DNA of 64,000 nucleotides from CAZGIF01 sp964526045 (GCA_964526045.1 CAZGIF010000004.1:123356-187355); one strand, 5' to 3'. Shown: positions 45,524-57,248, counted from the first letter of the stretch. Translations and numbers: made by a program. The notes: a model not told the origin generated them from the sequence alone.

Positions 45524-47500
45524 ATGACTCCACATGACAAAAACCATGAAGAAAACTCAGAAGAGATTAGAACTCATGCTTCAACGACAACGTCCAAAGA
45601 TCAAGAATATTGAGCAAATCAGATCAAGGTTCTTGAATGATTAGAACCTGTAAGAATGAGACCTTGAATGTATATTTGATCAACAGATGCAAAATGACTT
45701 CACCATACGGTACAAGAAATAGTCGATAACTGTGTTGATGAAGCACTTGCATGACATTGTGATGCAATCACACTCACACTTCATGCAGATCATACAGTAA
45801 CTGTACAAGATAACTGACGTGGTATCCCAGTAGATATTCACCCTAAAACATGAAAATCAGCTCTAGAAACTGTATTTACAGTACTACATGCTTGATGAAA
45901 GTTTGAAAAAAGTGCATATAAAATTTCTTGATGATTACACTGAGTGTGAGCATCTGTTGTAAATGCTCTCTCAACTCGACTTGAAGTTCGAGTACACAAA
46001 GACGGTAAAGTTCATTATCAAAAATACTACCAATGAGTACCAGATTGAGATTTGAGAATTATATGAGACACAGACATTACAGGAACAACTGTTCGTTACC
46101 TTCCAGATGACACAGTTTTTGAAACAATTGAATTACAAGAAAATCTTGAGCTAACAAGAATGAAACGTGGTGCATACCTGACGCCTTGAGTAACATTTAC
46201 ATTTGTCGATGAAAGAACCAAAAATAAACAAAGATTTATGTATGAATGATGAATAAAAACTTGGCTTACAAACCTTGTAGGTGAACAAGAACAACTTTCT
46301 TCTGTTCATTATTTATCAGCGGAATGAAAAGATTGTTGGTTAGAGCTTTCATTTCAAATGGTAAACTCTACCAATGAAAACATCATTTCCTTTGTAAATA
46401 ACATTACAACTCCTGATGGATGAACACACGTATTGTGATTCAAATCTGCATTATTGACTATCATCAATGAACTTGCAAAAGAAAAATGAAAACTTCACAA
46501 AAAAATATGAGAATTTCAATATAGTGACGTGACTGATGGAATCTATGCAATTATCACTGTCAAAATCCCTGAACCACAATTTCAATGACAAACAAAATGA
46601 AGACTATGAAACTCATACGTAAGAAGAGTTGTAGAAAAAATGGTTTATGACTATCTAAGTACGTACTTTACAGAAAATGAAGATGAATTCGACAAAATGT
46701 TCGAAAAGATAGAACTTGCTGCTAGAGCAAGACTTGCTGCAAAAATTGCAAAAGAAACTGTTATCAGAAAAAACGTTTTGGCATGAGGAGTTTTACCATG
46801 AAAACTCTCTGACTGTAGAAAAAGATGAAAAAAAGGGACTGAATTATATATTGTTGAGTGAGACAGTGCGTGATGAAGTGCAAAACAAGGTCGTGATAGT
46901 GAATTTCAAGCAATTTTGCCACTCAGATGAAAAATCCTCAATACAGAACAGGCACATATCCAAAGAATATTAGCAAACAAAGAAGTAAAAAATCTTATTA
47001 CAGCAATTGGATGTGGTTTGAGAGATAACTTTGATGAGAAATCACTAAGATATGACAAAATAATCATCATGACAGATGCGGATGTCGATGGTGCTCATAT
47101 TAGAACATTGTTGATGACATTCTTTTTCCGTTATATGAAACCATTGATAGAAAACGGAAATCTATATGTAGCATGTCCTCCTATCTATAGAGTTTCACAA
47201 TGAAAAAAATCTGACTATTTGTATCCACCATGTGAAGATCCAGTTGCAGATGCAATAGCACTATGATACAATAAAGATCAAAAAATAGACGTACAAAGAT
47301 ACAAAGGTTTGTGAGAAATGAATCCAGATCAACTTCGAGATACAACTATGGATCCAGCACATAGAAAATTTATGCAAATCACTATATGAGAAGCAGAATG
47401 AGCAGACAAAATATTCAGAATTTTGATGTGAGAAGATGTAAGTTTGAGAAAGCATTTTATTTTGACTAATGCAAAATCAGTAAAAGATTTGGATTTGTAA
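45524..47500 (+). CDS. gyrB: DNA gyrase subunit B
   Basis: Length is 658 aa. It is the ATPase and TOPRIM subunit that supercoils DNA with GyrA. The GHKL ATPase domain has VRMRPGMYIGST, EIVDNCVDEALAG, DNGRGIPVDIHP and SGGLHGVGASVVNALS. The TOPRIM domain has EGDSAGGSAKQGRD near residue 445, spelt with three TGA codons, and TDADVDGAHIRTLL near residue 517. The C-terminal YKGLGEMNPDQL is present. The overall length and motif spacing fit gyrase; ParE is the alternative. Its last codons recur twice downstream (see repeats). Confidence 0.96.
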
Positions 47501-47580
47501 AAATACACTAATATTTTTCAAAAAATAAAATGCTTTGCATTTTGTCAAAAAATACACATAATATATGTGTATTTTTTTTT
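47480..47580 (+). repeat. gyrB 3'-end repeat, copy A (original)
   Basis: This is the gyrB stop region with TAAAAGATTTGGATTTGTAA, a T-rich spacer and the terminator hairpin. Its parts reappear at 48124-48277 and 49444-49520. Confidence 0.8.
47549..47580 (+). terminator. Rho-independent terminator after gyrB
   Basis: An 11-bp stem, AAATACACATA with TATGTGTATTT, is followed by a long T tract. The same hairpin recurs after the next gene. Confidence 0.9.
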
Positions 47581-47628
47581 ACTATAGTAGAAAAATACTT
47601 TTATTTTAGATAGTAAAACATATAGAAG

Positions 47629-48102
47629 ATGGATAACAAAAAAACTAAATATGAAAGTATGATAAGGTGATATATCACAAAAGAATACCCGCAAATAAAG
47701 AAACATTACTGAGAAAAATGACTTAGTACAGTGATAGCTGTAGACTTATGAACAACCTTAGGTTTAGAAAAGCAACTACCAGAAGCCGTTAAAGCTCTTA
47801 TGATACAAAATAATATGGCTCTGTACAAACTATATTCAGAGAACGTAGAAGTAGCTATAGATATAATTACAAAAAAATTATCTGAAATGAAACTTCCTGA
47901 AGGATTTCATCCTCTACCTGATGAATTATATAATCAATTATCTAATGAAAATATTTGAAAGTTTATCTATGAAAACCATATAGATGTAGAAACGTTGTAT
48001 AGTATACTAAAGTTAAAAAAGATAAGAGATAAATGAGAATCTGTATGAAAATGTCCTTTTAGTGCAGAGATTAAAAAGATGATTAAAGAAACAATCAAAT
48101 AA
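47629..48102 (+). CDS. Small unknown protein in the gyrB-tail cassette
   Basis: Length is 157 aa, probably cytoplasmic, Lys/Glu-rich and helical, with a short hydrophobic patch (TVIAVDLGTTLGL). It carries several TGA glycines like its neighbours. No family is recognised. It is bounded on both sides by gyrB-tail/terminator repeats, which suggests an inserted or duplicated cassette gene. Confidence 0.6.
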
Positions 48103-48123
48103 AACTAACTTACTAATCATACT

Positions 48124-48277
48124 CCAATGAAAAATCCCCAATAAAAACTCCCCAATCAATCATCAACGATATACAAAATCTATTAAAAAGTAGGATTTGT
48201 AAAAATACACTAAGATTTCAAAAATAAAACAATTTGCATTTTGTTAAAAAATACACATAATATATGTGTATTTTTTA
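48124..48277 (+). repeat. gyrB 3'-end repeat, copy B
   Basis: It contains CAATGAAAAATCCCC and CATCAACGATATACAAAATC, followed by AGGATTTGTAAAAATACACT, a T-rich spacer with TTTGCATTTTGT and the same AAATACACATA/TATGTGTATTT terminator as after gyrB. The second half matches copy A; the first half matches copy C. Confidence 0.8.
48249..48277 (+). terminator. Duplicate of the gyrB terminator
   Basis: It has the same stem sequence as at 47549 (AAATACACATA with TATGTGTATTT) and a T tract. It terminates the gene at 47629. Confidence 0.88.
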
Positions 48278-48295
48278 TTTTGAAGAAAATTAATT

Positions 48296-49438
48296 ATGAA
48301 TAAGCTACTATGATTTAGTCCTGAAAAAAAAATTTCTCCCCTTCAAGTGTGAATAAATGCTTGATCATACGAGTTAATAAAGATAGAAAAAGAAGAATTA
48401 CATGAAAACTTTGCTTCATTAGACATTTTCTTGAAATGACTAGATGAACAACACACAGAGATATATAACGAATACAAAAATTATACATTATGAATAAACT
48501 TATCAGAACGTAATAAAACATGAGCACTAGCAGACGTTGATAAAAACACAACACTTGAAGAAGTATTTGCAATAGTTGCCAATTTACTAGATACATCATG
48601 AACTGAAAACAAATCAAATACTTTGATTACAAGTTTTCTATATTGAATACTCGATAATCTTTCAAAAGAAAACACTAACTCAGAAAACAAATCACTAGAA
48701 AAAATATGATTACAAATAGCAATACCAAACCTGATAAACAAAGTGCAAACTAACCAGGAAAAAAATACAACTTCATCACAAACTACAGTCGAAAAAACTG
48801 AAATACAAAAACCAAATACTAACAATAAGATAATTGAAGAGGTAGAAAAAGTAGAACAAACAAAATTTGATATTTTTTTAGAAAAGTTAAGTGAAAAAGA
48901 ACGTGAAACATATGAAACGTATAAAAATTATACTATTTGAAATAACATTCCCAATATTATCTGAGCAAGAATAATTTATTGAGTAGGTAAGACAAATACT
49001 TTAAAATTTGATCTACAAAATGTTAATGAAAATACTACATTAGAACAATTTCTAAGAATCCTAATAAATGAAGGAAAAAATCATGTAGTTAAATCTATTG
49101 AAAATACTATCTGAGAAATAAAACAACATTTAGAAAGCGAATGAAATAGACTTATAAAGGATCAATTTAGATCAGAATATACTATTGCTGTCTGAAAAGG
49201 GAAACTTGAAAAGTCTTCTTCTCGAACAGAATACATAAATTGAATACAAAATGGTTGAATACAAAAAGAGTTTGAAAAGTTATCAATGTCACTGATTGAA
49301 GATATTTGAAAAAGAAAGAATTCCTCTACTTTTCAGAATTCTTTAAAAAACAGAATGATTGCACTTACAACTTCACAATTTTTAAGCGAATTATCTGGAA
49401 AGTATGCTGCTGAGATTTACAAAAAGCTAGAAAAATAA
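48296..49438 (+). CDS. Unknown protein with an internal duplication
   Basis: Length is 380 aa. No signal peptide or TM is seen. Two related segments are visible: LDIFLKGLDEQHTEIYNEYK plus NYTLGINLS (about residues 41-100) and FDIFLEKLSEKERETYETYK plus NYTIGNNI (about residues 191-262). Each is followed by a TLEE/TLEQ helix (KNTTLEEVFAIVANLL, ENTTLEQFLRILINEG). So the protein is a tandem duplicate of a domain of roughly 75 residues joined by a Thr/Ser/Asn/Lys linker. The family is unknown. It sits in the gyrB-tail cassette. Confidence 0.65.
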
Positions 49439-49443
49439 GCGTC

Positions 49444-49520
49444 TCAATGAAAAATCCCCTATTAATCATCAACGATATACAAAATCACTAAAAGATTTGG
49501 ATTTGTAAAACACACTAAGA
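49444..49520 (+). repeat. gyrB 3'-end repeat, copy C
   Basis: It contains CAATGAAAAATCCCC and CATCAACGATATACAAAATC (as in copy B), then CTAAAAGATTTGGATTTGTA (as in the end of gyrB, copy A). It is followed by a different terminator. Confidence 0.8.
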
Positions 49521-49538
49521 CTAAAACCTAACAAAAAA

Positions 49539-49569
49539 AAAATCTAACACTCACCGTGTCAGATTTTTT
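49539..49569. terminator. Bidirectional terminator between the cassette and secF
   Basis: The stem AATCTAACAC with GTGTCAGATT (one mismatch) is flanked by an A run on the left and a T run on the right. It serves the + cassette gene and the - secF gene. Confidence 0.75.
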
Positions 49570-49591
49570 TTATAAAGATATATATTTATAT

Positions 49592-50611
49592 TTACTTTTT
49601 TGAAATTGCTTTTTTTGCTTTTTGGTTTGTTGATTTTTTGGTTGTTGTTAGTGTTGCTTGTGTACCAAACAATTTTGTTGACAACAAGAGGTAAATCGCT
49701 GGAGCAGCCATAAATATAGAAGAGAATGTTCAAACGAGTATTCATGCTCACATAGTATAAGCAAAATATCTTATATCGTTGCTACCAAAAATAAACATAG
49801 CCAAGACCACAAGAAACGTAGACAATGAAGTTCAAATAGATCTTCTCATTGTTTGTCGCACACTTTCTTCAATAATAGCTCCAAATTTTATAGATCAAGC
49901 TTCAAGTGCTTTTTCATCTGCTTTAGCATTTTCTCTTATTCTATCCAAAACGATAATAGTATCATTGATACTATATCACATAATAGTCAACAACGCTAGT
50001 ATAAAAATAGTATCAACTTGTAATGTAGGGTCTATCATCATCAACAAACCATACGCTCACGCAGTCACACTTATATCAAAAAACATTGTTCATATAGTAA
50101 CGGTAGCCAGGATTTGCGGTGGAATAATCTTTCTGATACTTCCAAAGGACAAAAACATATAAATCATAACTAACAATACTCATACTACCAACGACCAAAT
50201 AGCTCTACTTTTTGCATATTCAGAGACACTAGCTCAATTGACAGATAAAGATAAAACATCATCAGTAGTTGCAATATATTTATTTTCAATCAATGTACTT
50301 ACAACCAAGTCTTGAAGTGTTTTTGCTTCAGAATCGTTTTTCATAGAGTTTGCGACAAGAAGTGTACTTGCCTCATCATTTGTATTTACAGAAACTTCTG
50401 CGGATGTAAATCATGCTTCATCAAGAGCAGCATCAACATCGTTGCGAAGCGTTTGAGATTCTGTAACAGGTTGGATTTGTACCTCTACTCCTCATGTAAA
50501 TTCTATCGATGGTTTATAATTCAAAAAAAATACTACCCAAGATCAAAGCACTAATGCTCATCAGATCATCAACCAAAAGTATGCTTTGGAAATAATTGGA
50601 AAACGTTTCAT
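49592..50611 (-). CDS. secF: Protein-export membrane protein SecF
   Basis: Length is 339 aa. It has the SecF layout: TM1 (AYFWLMIGGALVLGWVVFFL), the family motif EFTGGVEVQIQ, a periplasmic domain and five C-terminal TM helices. These include SVTAGAYGLLMM, YSINDTIIVLDRIREN and TMRRSIGTSLSTFLVVLA, all conserved in SecF. SecDF uses proton flow to help the Sec translocase. secD is usually the upstream neighbour but is not here: the gene upstream is the giant coiled-coil protein. The C-terminal tail is Lys-rich. Confidence 0.94.
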
Positions 50612-50728
50612 GACACTAATTATATTACGCAAAAATAAAAAAAACTGACACTAGTCAGCGTCATAGTAGTAATTCAAGCTCAGTTTGCAAGAGCAAGCAC
50701 AATGAAGCAATTTCGTTAGAAGCGTAAA

Positions 50729-53700
50729 TTATTCTTCAGTCAACTTACTAATAGAAAAATCTGGACTTGTAGTAGAAAGCTTGATATATTCATTATCATT
50801 AAAATCTCTTTCAGCTCTTGATATAGCTTTTTGATGATCATTAAGAGAATTCTCATCGTTTTTGTAAGAATCCTTTAGATTTCACAATTTTGTCTTGCAA
50901 GATTCTATAGTCTTTTCATTTGTAGCTATAACTTTTTGTAAACTTTCTATCGCTTTTTGTTGTTGTGCAATCATAGTATTCAAGTTATTAATTTGAGTAT
51001 AATCCATATCATCTGATTTTCTGAGTTTTTTTAATTGTTTCTCGTTATCCTTAAGTGAATTAGACAAACTATCTAACTGAATTTTTATAGATTCGTTTCT
51101 TTGAATAGTGTTTTGTAGTTCACCTTTTACAAATCAGTATTCAACGACTGTTGCTTCTATTTCTGCTTTTTTGTTAATAGCTCAAACAACGGTTTTGTTA
51201 TAATTTATTTGATCTTTATGCTCTTTTTTTATTTTTTGGAGAATATCAACTCTATCATCTAAGCCTTTCACTTGCTTGGCAAGATTTTCTTTGATCTTTA
51301 GAACAGTTTGATCTATACTTTGTATTTCAGAATCTATTGATTTTTTTTCTGACACTAAAGAAGACATAAAATCAGAATCTAAAGTAATCGTCTTTCATAA
51401 AACTTTATCGAGAATTTTTTGTATAGTTTGTTGACGATCTTGTAATCCGTTTTTATAACTAGCATAGCTATTGATACGAGAGTTCGCACTTTGTATAACT
51501 TTAGTTCTTTCTCAAGTTAATGTTTGTACATCTTTATCTAATAATTTTTGTTGATTTTGAGTATCTATTGTAGACAAATCTACTGGTAAAGTTTGATTTT
51601 CTTGTACTTTCTTGGTTTGTGTAATAATGCTATTTTGCAAAGTGCTAGTTTGATTAACAGCTTCTTGGTACGCATTTATCAATGTTGTGTATTCAGACAC
51701 AAAATTACTAGCTACCTGTCAACCATTGTTCAGAGAAACTTCTTTTGCTTGGATTTCAGATCGTTTTGTATTTATATCTTGATTATTTTCAGATAGAGAA
51801 GAATTAAAGTCTGACAGCTCGTCAGTATCATCTTGTTGTGTTTGTTCGTATTGATCTTTAAGAGTAGAAAATTGTTCATCCAAGCTAGCTTGCAATTCTT
51901 TCTTTTTATCAGTATTTAGCTCTGTATCTGCAATATATACATCTTCATTTAGTAATTCATTTAGATCACTCTTTGTATCCTCAAGTTTTTCTTTATTATC
52001 AACGATTTTTTCTTCTAGACTGATAAAATCATTGTTTACAGTTATACCATAGTCAGTCAAAGTTGATTGACTAAATTGTGGAAGTCATTTGTATGATGTA
52101 CCAAAAATTGCATCTCAATACAGCTGATACGCTGTCTGCGCAAGTTGCTTTTCGTGTTCGGTCTGTTGCTTATCAAGTGTTGCTCTTTGTTCTGCACTAG
52201 CTCAACTCATCGAAGAATTTAATGAGTTTATTTTTCAGATAAGATCTTGTATCGAAGTTCTTTTCTCTGAGTATCTATTCATTTGACTTCACAATTGAGA
52301 TGATAACAAACCAAAGTTTGTTAAGTGTTCTGAAAGTCATGCAGGAGTAGCATCAAACTGTACTGCCTCTGTAGAATTCGTCGTTATTGTGTTATCTATA
52401 GATCATAGATCTCACTGATGTATTTGAATATCTCCAGTTGCTGAATTTTCAGTAGGAGGAGTAAAATCTATTGTATTAGTAGTAGAAACATTATTTGGTA
52501 TTGTTTGTTGTAATTCTGACAAATATGTCTTTGTTTTTGCTATTTCTTCGTTACTTGCTATATCGGATACATTCGCAACACCCGCCAACTCAGTCAAAAA
52601 TTGTTGTAACGAATCTTTTGTGAGAAATTGTTCATATTTTGGGTTGATTGAGATAGTATTTTTGCCTGCTTCTTGACCAAAAACAAACAGATCTAAACCA
52701 TCATCTGACACATCTTTTAGACCATTGCTAAATACTTCGACTTTTTGTATTTCAAGATTGTTATAAGATTTGTCACGAAAAGAAAGATACACTCCACCAT
52801 CTCATGTTTGCACTGTAGGTGAATATCACAATGCGGTCAAAGATGACAAAACATCTCATTTTAAAGAAAATGTTGATTGAAGGTTATCCAAGACATTCAC
52901 ATCTATAATCGCGTCTCAAACTCATTCAAAAGAAGAATTTTCTGAATCAGAACTAAAATCAATAGTAGTTGCTCATGATAAAGATGGATCTGACTGATTC
53001 TCTGTAGTTTGAGAGTTTGTAGTTGTCTGATCTGTATTTTGAGCATTTGCACCAAAATCGATAGTTTGTGTTTGTCAATTTGTTCCTGCAGTTGAATTCG
53101 TAGTTGAGTTCGCAGTAGTAGAAGTTGCAGTACTATTATTTATTGCAGTATTATTTGCAGTACTAGCAGTAGAATTTGCTGTAGAATTTGCTGTAGAATT
53201 TGCTGTNNNNNNNNNNNNNNNNNNNNNNNNNNNNNNNNNNNNNNNNNNNNNNNNNNNNNNNNNNNNNNNNNNNNNNNNNNNNNNNNNNNNNNNNNNNNNN
53301 NNNNNNGTAGAATTTGCTGTAGAATTTGCTGTAGAATTTGCTGTTGAACCTCCTGTTGCATCTCCTGTTCACGCTGTTCATACTGTTCCTCCTGTTCATG
53401 CTGTTTGATCTGCTGTTCATGCTGTCAGATCTGTATTTCAATCTCAAGCCGTGTCTCATGTCGTGTCTCATGTTGCATCAACTCCTCAACTCAAAATGCT
53501 TTGTGCAGATGCAAACAAACCATCTCATCAATCCATTGCACTTAGCAATGACAACACACCAAACATCGCTCTCTGTTCGTCAGGCATAGTATCTGTATGT
53601 GCTGTGTATCACAACATCGCATTTTTTGTAGCTTGATCAATACTTGCAATAGCCGCTTGAGCGACATTTTTGATATCAGCTGCAGCTTCTTGTTTCAGAT

Positions 53701-53857
53701 TTGGCAATGACGAACTGATTTCTGTCCATAACATTTGTCTATTCGACAAATCTTTCAATGAAGCTGTAAGCTCAGTTGCGTCAATTTTTTCGTCTCAACT
53801 TGTATCAGCTGATTCGAAATGTGTACCTATAGCATCTTTTGCAAAGGACGCTGCCAT
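50729..53857 (-). CDS. Giant coiled-coil protein with EF-hand and Thr/Ala/Asn/Ser repeat (interrupted by assembly gap)
   Basis: The length is over 1000 aa; the true length is unknown because 100 N interrupt it. An EF-hand-like loop, DTSGDEKIDATE, near residues 18-29 suggests Ca2+ binding. A Gly/Thr/Ala/Asp region passes into tandem TANS tetrapeptides at the gap, then a Thr/Asn/Ser stretch. A globular part follows (about 130 residues with LSSLTALGYSPTV and GLDLFVFGQEAGKN), and then about 500 residues of heptad-like coiled coil rich in Gln/Lys/Asp. No signal peptide is visible. Coding frame is the same on both sides of the gap. It looks like a surface or structural filament protein (inference). 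Confidence 0.75.
53169..53342. repeat. 12-bp tandem repeat (GTAGAATTTGCT) collapsed around the gap
   Basis: Three perfect 12-bp units precede the N run (53169-53204) and three follow it (53307-53342), encoding Thr-Ala-Asn-Ser on the minus strand. The array surely extends into the gap. Copy number cannot be read from this sequence. Confidence 0.93.
53207..53306. other. Assembly gap of 100 N
   Basis: Exactly 100 N is a common scaffold placeholder. It lies inside the 12-bp tandem array, so a short-read assembly probably collapsed there. Confidence 0.97.
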
Positions 53858-54087
53858 ATGTTTTTTAGAATAAAATCTTTGTAACAAGTATAAACAAAAT
53901 AACATAATCTGACAAATATTTTCGTATTTTTATACCCAAAATGTTGACTTTTGTTGTAGATAGTATTATTTGTCAATTCAATGTTCACAAAAGCTCTCGT
54001 TTTTAACTTGCATCTAGCATATACTTTGATTGATACTTATATCAAATAAAGAACTCTGCCTTTTTTATTATTGTTACTGGATACACT

Positions 54088-56649
54088 ATGCACAACTTGT
54101 GAATATCACAATTTCTTTGTCAAAGGATGCGGTACATGATAGCAGTCAGTCTATTTTTTTGTGTAAATATGTTGTGATCTACGTCTCTTGTATATGGGTT
54201 TGATACAAGAACAAACTATAGTTTTTTGAGTTGAGATGCGACAATTCAGTTTTCAGATGTAGGAGATACTTCAACAACATGACAGTCTGTAGATATACAA
54301 AACACTAGTATTCCAAGTGCGTATGGAGATATCGTAGCTCCTGTGCTTTTTGACGGATATTGACTTGTAGGTTCATGATTTAGTTGAGCCATAGCATATA
54401 ACTTTACGTGAACAAGTATATACGGCACAGCAGATGTAGTCTGGTTTAGCGATGATATGATAACATATGTACAACTCGCGAGTTGAAGTGCACTTTCTTG
54501 ATGAATGACGTTTGGTGCAAATAGTTTTTGAACTGTGGTTCATTTGCCACAATGAGTAGAACCTTTGTGCAGCAAAATCTATAACGCAACAACAGCACAA
54601 TGTTATAACGACTTACAACAAGCGATTGGTGCTAGTATGTCATGAGATACAATACGGGTATGATCTGGAACTCGACAACTTACAAGTACTGTTCTTACGA
54701 CAGACAATATTACAATTCAATGAGTTGACCAAGACCAAAGTTTTGTTGTATTTGACGGAACATGAGATGGTTTCTTTTTGGATCAAACTATGTGAGTACA
54801 GCTCAAGGACATCACAATACGTCACAACACAACAACAACATGAACAGCTATTGTGATATGATCTGGTAGCTCCCAAACATCTCTTGATGGAGTTGTAATT
54901 ACAAACCGATGATGAGAATGAATTCATGTATCTTCAGATGGAGACATTTCTATTGTATGAACAAGGTTTAGTGGACTCAATAGCCAACAACTAACATGAG
55001 CTTGAGCAATAACACTAGAGCAATGAGTATGAAACATAACAATCCAAAATTCATATTTTGAAAATAATTACTGACACAGTGTACGTGCTGATCAAACATT
55101 TAGCGGAAATATACAGATTCGTAATACTGAGTTTGTTCATAGTACGTGATTTGCTGGGATGACTGGATTTGGAATCATCAATTACAACACATGAATGTTT
55201 GTCGATGCAGTTTTCAATCGACGATGAACCAATCTCTGACCAATGGATCTCAATCCTACACCACGATATCCGTACGGTTCGTGAGATGCAGTCAGTTGAC
55301 TTGTTTTGTACTCTGGATCATGGATTAGACGCAATGTTATAAACTTTGTTGATGAGGTTGAAAATTGACGAACATCGTGAGATTATATAAATATTACTTA
55401 TAATGATGTATTTTTTGATAGTTTAGATTGGGGATTTACTGATAATAACTGTAACAACGTCACAGAACGAAATACGTTCCCAGTAGGATGATTTACGATT
55501 TTGACTGAAGAATATAACAATAAACGTATTTGTTTTCGTGAAAGAGATATCCGATCCAATGAAAATACAAGACGTACAAGAGTGATACGTATAGATCGCA
55601 CTCCTCCAGACCTTGCTACATCTTGGACAAATGATACACGGTGTAATTCGTGATATTTTATTATAAACGTCACAGGAACTGACACACTTAGCTGATTGCC
55701 ATCAGCACCATATACTTTCGGCCCGCTAGGTGGAAACATTGGCAATGCTACTTGATCACAAACATATTTTGCACGTACATTTACAACTGCTATTACTGTA
55801 ACTGACAATGTCGGCAACACTACAGCAAGAACAGTACAAGTCACACCACCACTATGCCCACAACCACCCACTCTTCCAGATGAACCAGAAGATAGCAAAA
55901 CAGGATGAGGATGATCTACAAGACCATATAAAGACATATGTCTAGATACAAACCCTAATCCAGATCCTTGAGCCAATCAACGAGGAATAGATTATTCACG
56001 TAGTTATTATGATAGAACATGTGAAGAAGAGGTTGAGCCAGTTGTTGTAGAAGAAATAGAGGATGAAACACAATCGGACACCCCTCCGACTTTACAAGAA
56101 CGAACAGAAAAAATCTTACAAAACACGTCATTTGGAGAAGAAATGACATTTGCATATATTTTTGCATATCAACAATGAATTACAACTATGCCAAGTTTGG
56201 AAGAAGCAAATCTCCTATGACCGTTATATAGAAGAGATATGGCAAAAATGATAAGCGTGTTTGCGACTGTTTGATTAAACCTCAAAGCAGATAGTTGAGA
56301 AGAATGTATTTTTGATGATATGCAATTAGAAACACAAGAGTCAAAATATTACGCTACAGTTTCTTGTCAACTAGGACTTATGGGATTAAAAACTGATGGA
56401 ACACCTGCACAAAGTTTTTATTCAGATCAAGTTGTCTCCAGAGCTATGTTTGGAACAATATTGTCTAGATTGTTGCGATGATGAGAATACAACTGATGAG
56501 TTGTTCGATATGAAAAACATTTGGATGCACTGTTTAGCAAAAACATTATGAAATTTATAGACAATCCAGAACAAGATGAATTGAGATGATACGTTATGAT
56601 TATGATGAAAAGAATAAACGACGAAGAAATAGTTCCAGAACGTGATTAA
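54088..56649 (+). CDS. Large secreted beta-helix surface protein
   Basis: Length is 853 aa. A signal peptide (about residues 14-36, MIAVSLFFCVNMLGSTSLVYG) is followed by a region of short beta-strand repeats with the right-handed parallel beta-helix look (DNITIQGVDQ, LKDITIRHN, GVVITNRGGEGIHV, GNITIQNSYFENN). Ig-like or HYR-like strands come next (TDTLSGLPSAPYTFG, ITVTDNVGNTT), then a Pro/Glu/Asp-rich linker. The C-terminal region resembles an S-layer-homology-type module (YRRDMAKMISVFA, FDDM). It is likely a cell-surface adhesin or glycan-binding protein. A terminator lies just downstream, inside the neighbouring convergent gene. Confidence 0.75.
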
Positions 56650-56666
56650 ATTATAACATAACTAAA

Positions 56667-57128
56667 TTACAACATATCAAGCATATCCTCAAGCTTCGCT
56701 AATTGCGAAGCTTTTTCTTTATTTTCTTGTTGTGTGAGTTCTTCTTTTTTTTGTTTTTGTACTAGTTGACGATCTCTTGCTTGTGCTTGTTCTTTTCGTT
56801 GTGTGATCACATCTTGTGCGAGAGACACACATTCAAACGCGTCATTGATACGAGGAGACGCCATACGTTGCAAATGAGACGTCTTTTGCAAATAGACGTC
56901 CTTACAATCAGAATTGTCTATCAAATACTGCACATGCACATCAAAATCAAACAAATCTTGTCTTTGTATAAGTTGTGTTTGTTGTTCAAGATAGCGAAAA
57001 AGTACTTGAAAAATAGAATCTGAGAGCAATCACGATTGTGTTGCCTGTTCCAGTCAGGCGAGTATTTTTTGTTTGATCTGGGTTGTATCTCATTGTGTTT
57101 TTGTAAAAAATTGGACTCAGTCTGTCAT
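56667..57128 (-). CDS. Small helical unknown protein
   Basis: Length is 153 aa, soluble, Gln/Glu/Lys-rich, with a coiled-coil C-terminal half (QKQKKEELTQQENKEK, LAKLEDMLDML). The N-terminal part carries TGA glycines, so the standard-code reading loses its start. No family is recognised. Its 3' end contains the terminator hairpin used by the convergent beta-helix gene. Confidence 0.65.
56691..56716 (+). terminator. Terminator of the beta-helix gene, embedded in the opposite gene
   Basis: A perfect 9-bp stem, AAGCTTCGC with GCGAAGCTT, with a 5-nt loop and five T. It lies about 40 nt after the beta-helix gene's stop and inside the coding end of the convergent gene at 56667. Confidence 0.85.
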
Positions 57129-57248
57129 AGATATCAAAAAGATATAAAATTGAATTAACCTTGCTTTTGTTTGTTCGAAACACTACTACTAGTACTAGCA
57201 AAACCCACAATAACTATCAAGAGCAAGTTTTATTTTTTGGCTTTGTTC

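Noticed and set aside
46716..46973. 85-codon open frame inside gyrB
   Set aside because: It is a different frame from GyrB; reading the GyrB frame with TGA as Gly gives EGDSAGGS and TDADVDGAH without a break, so no frameshift exists.
53140..53471. Open frames through the tandem repeat and N run in alternative minus frames
   Set aside because: These are by-products of the repeat; the frame that continues on both sides of the gap is the one assigned to the 50729-53857 gene.
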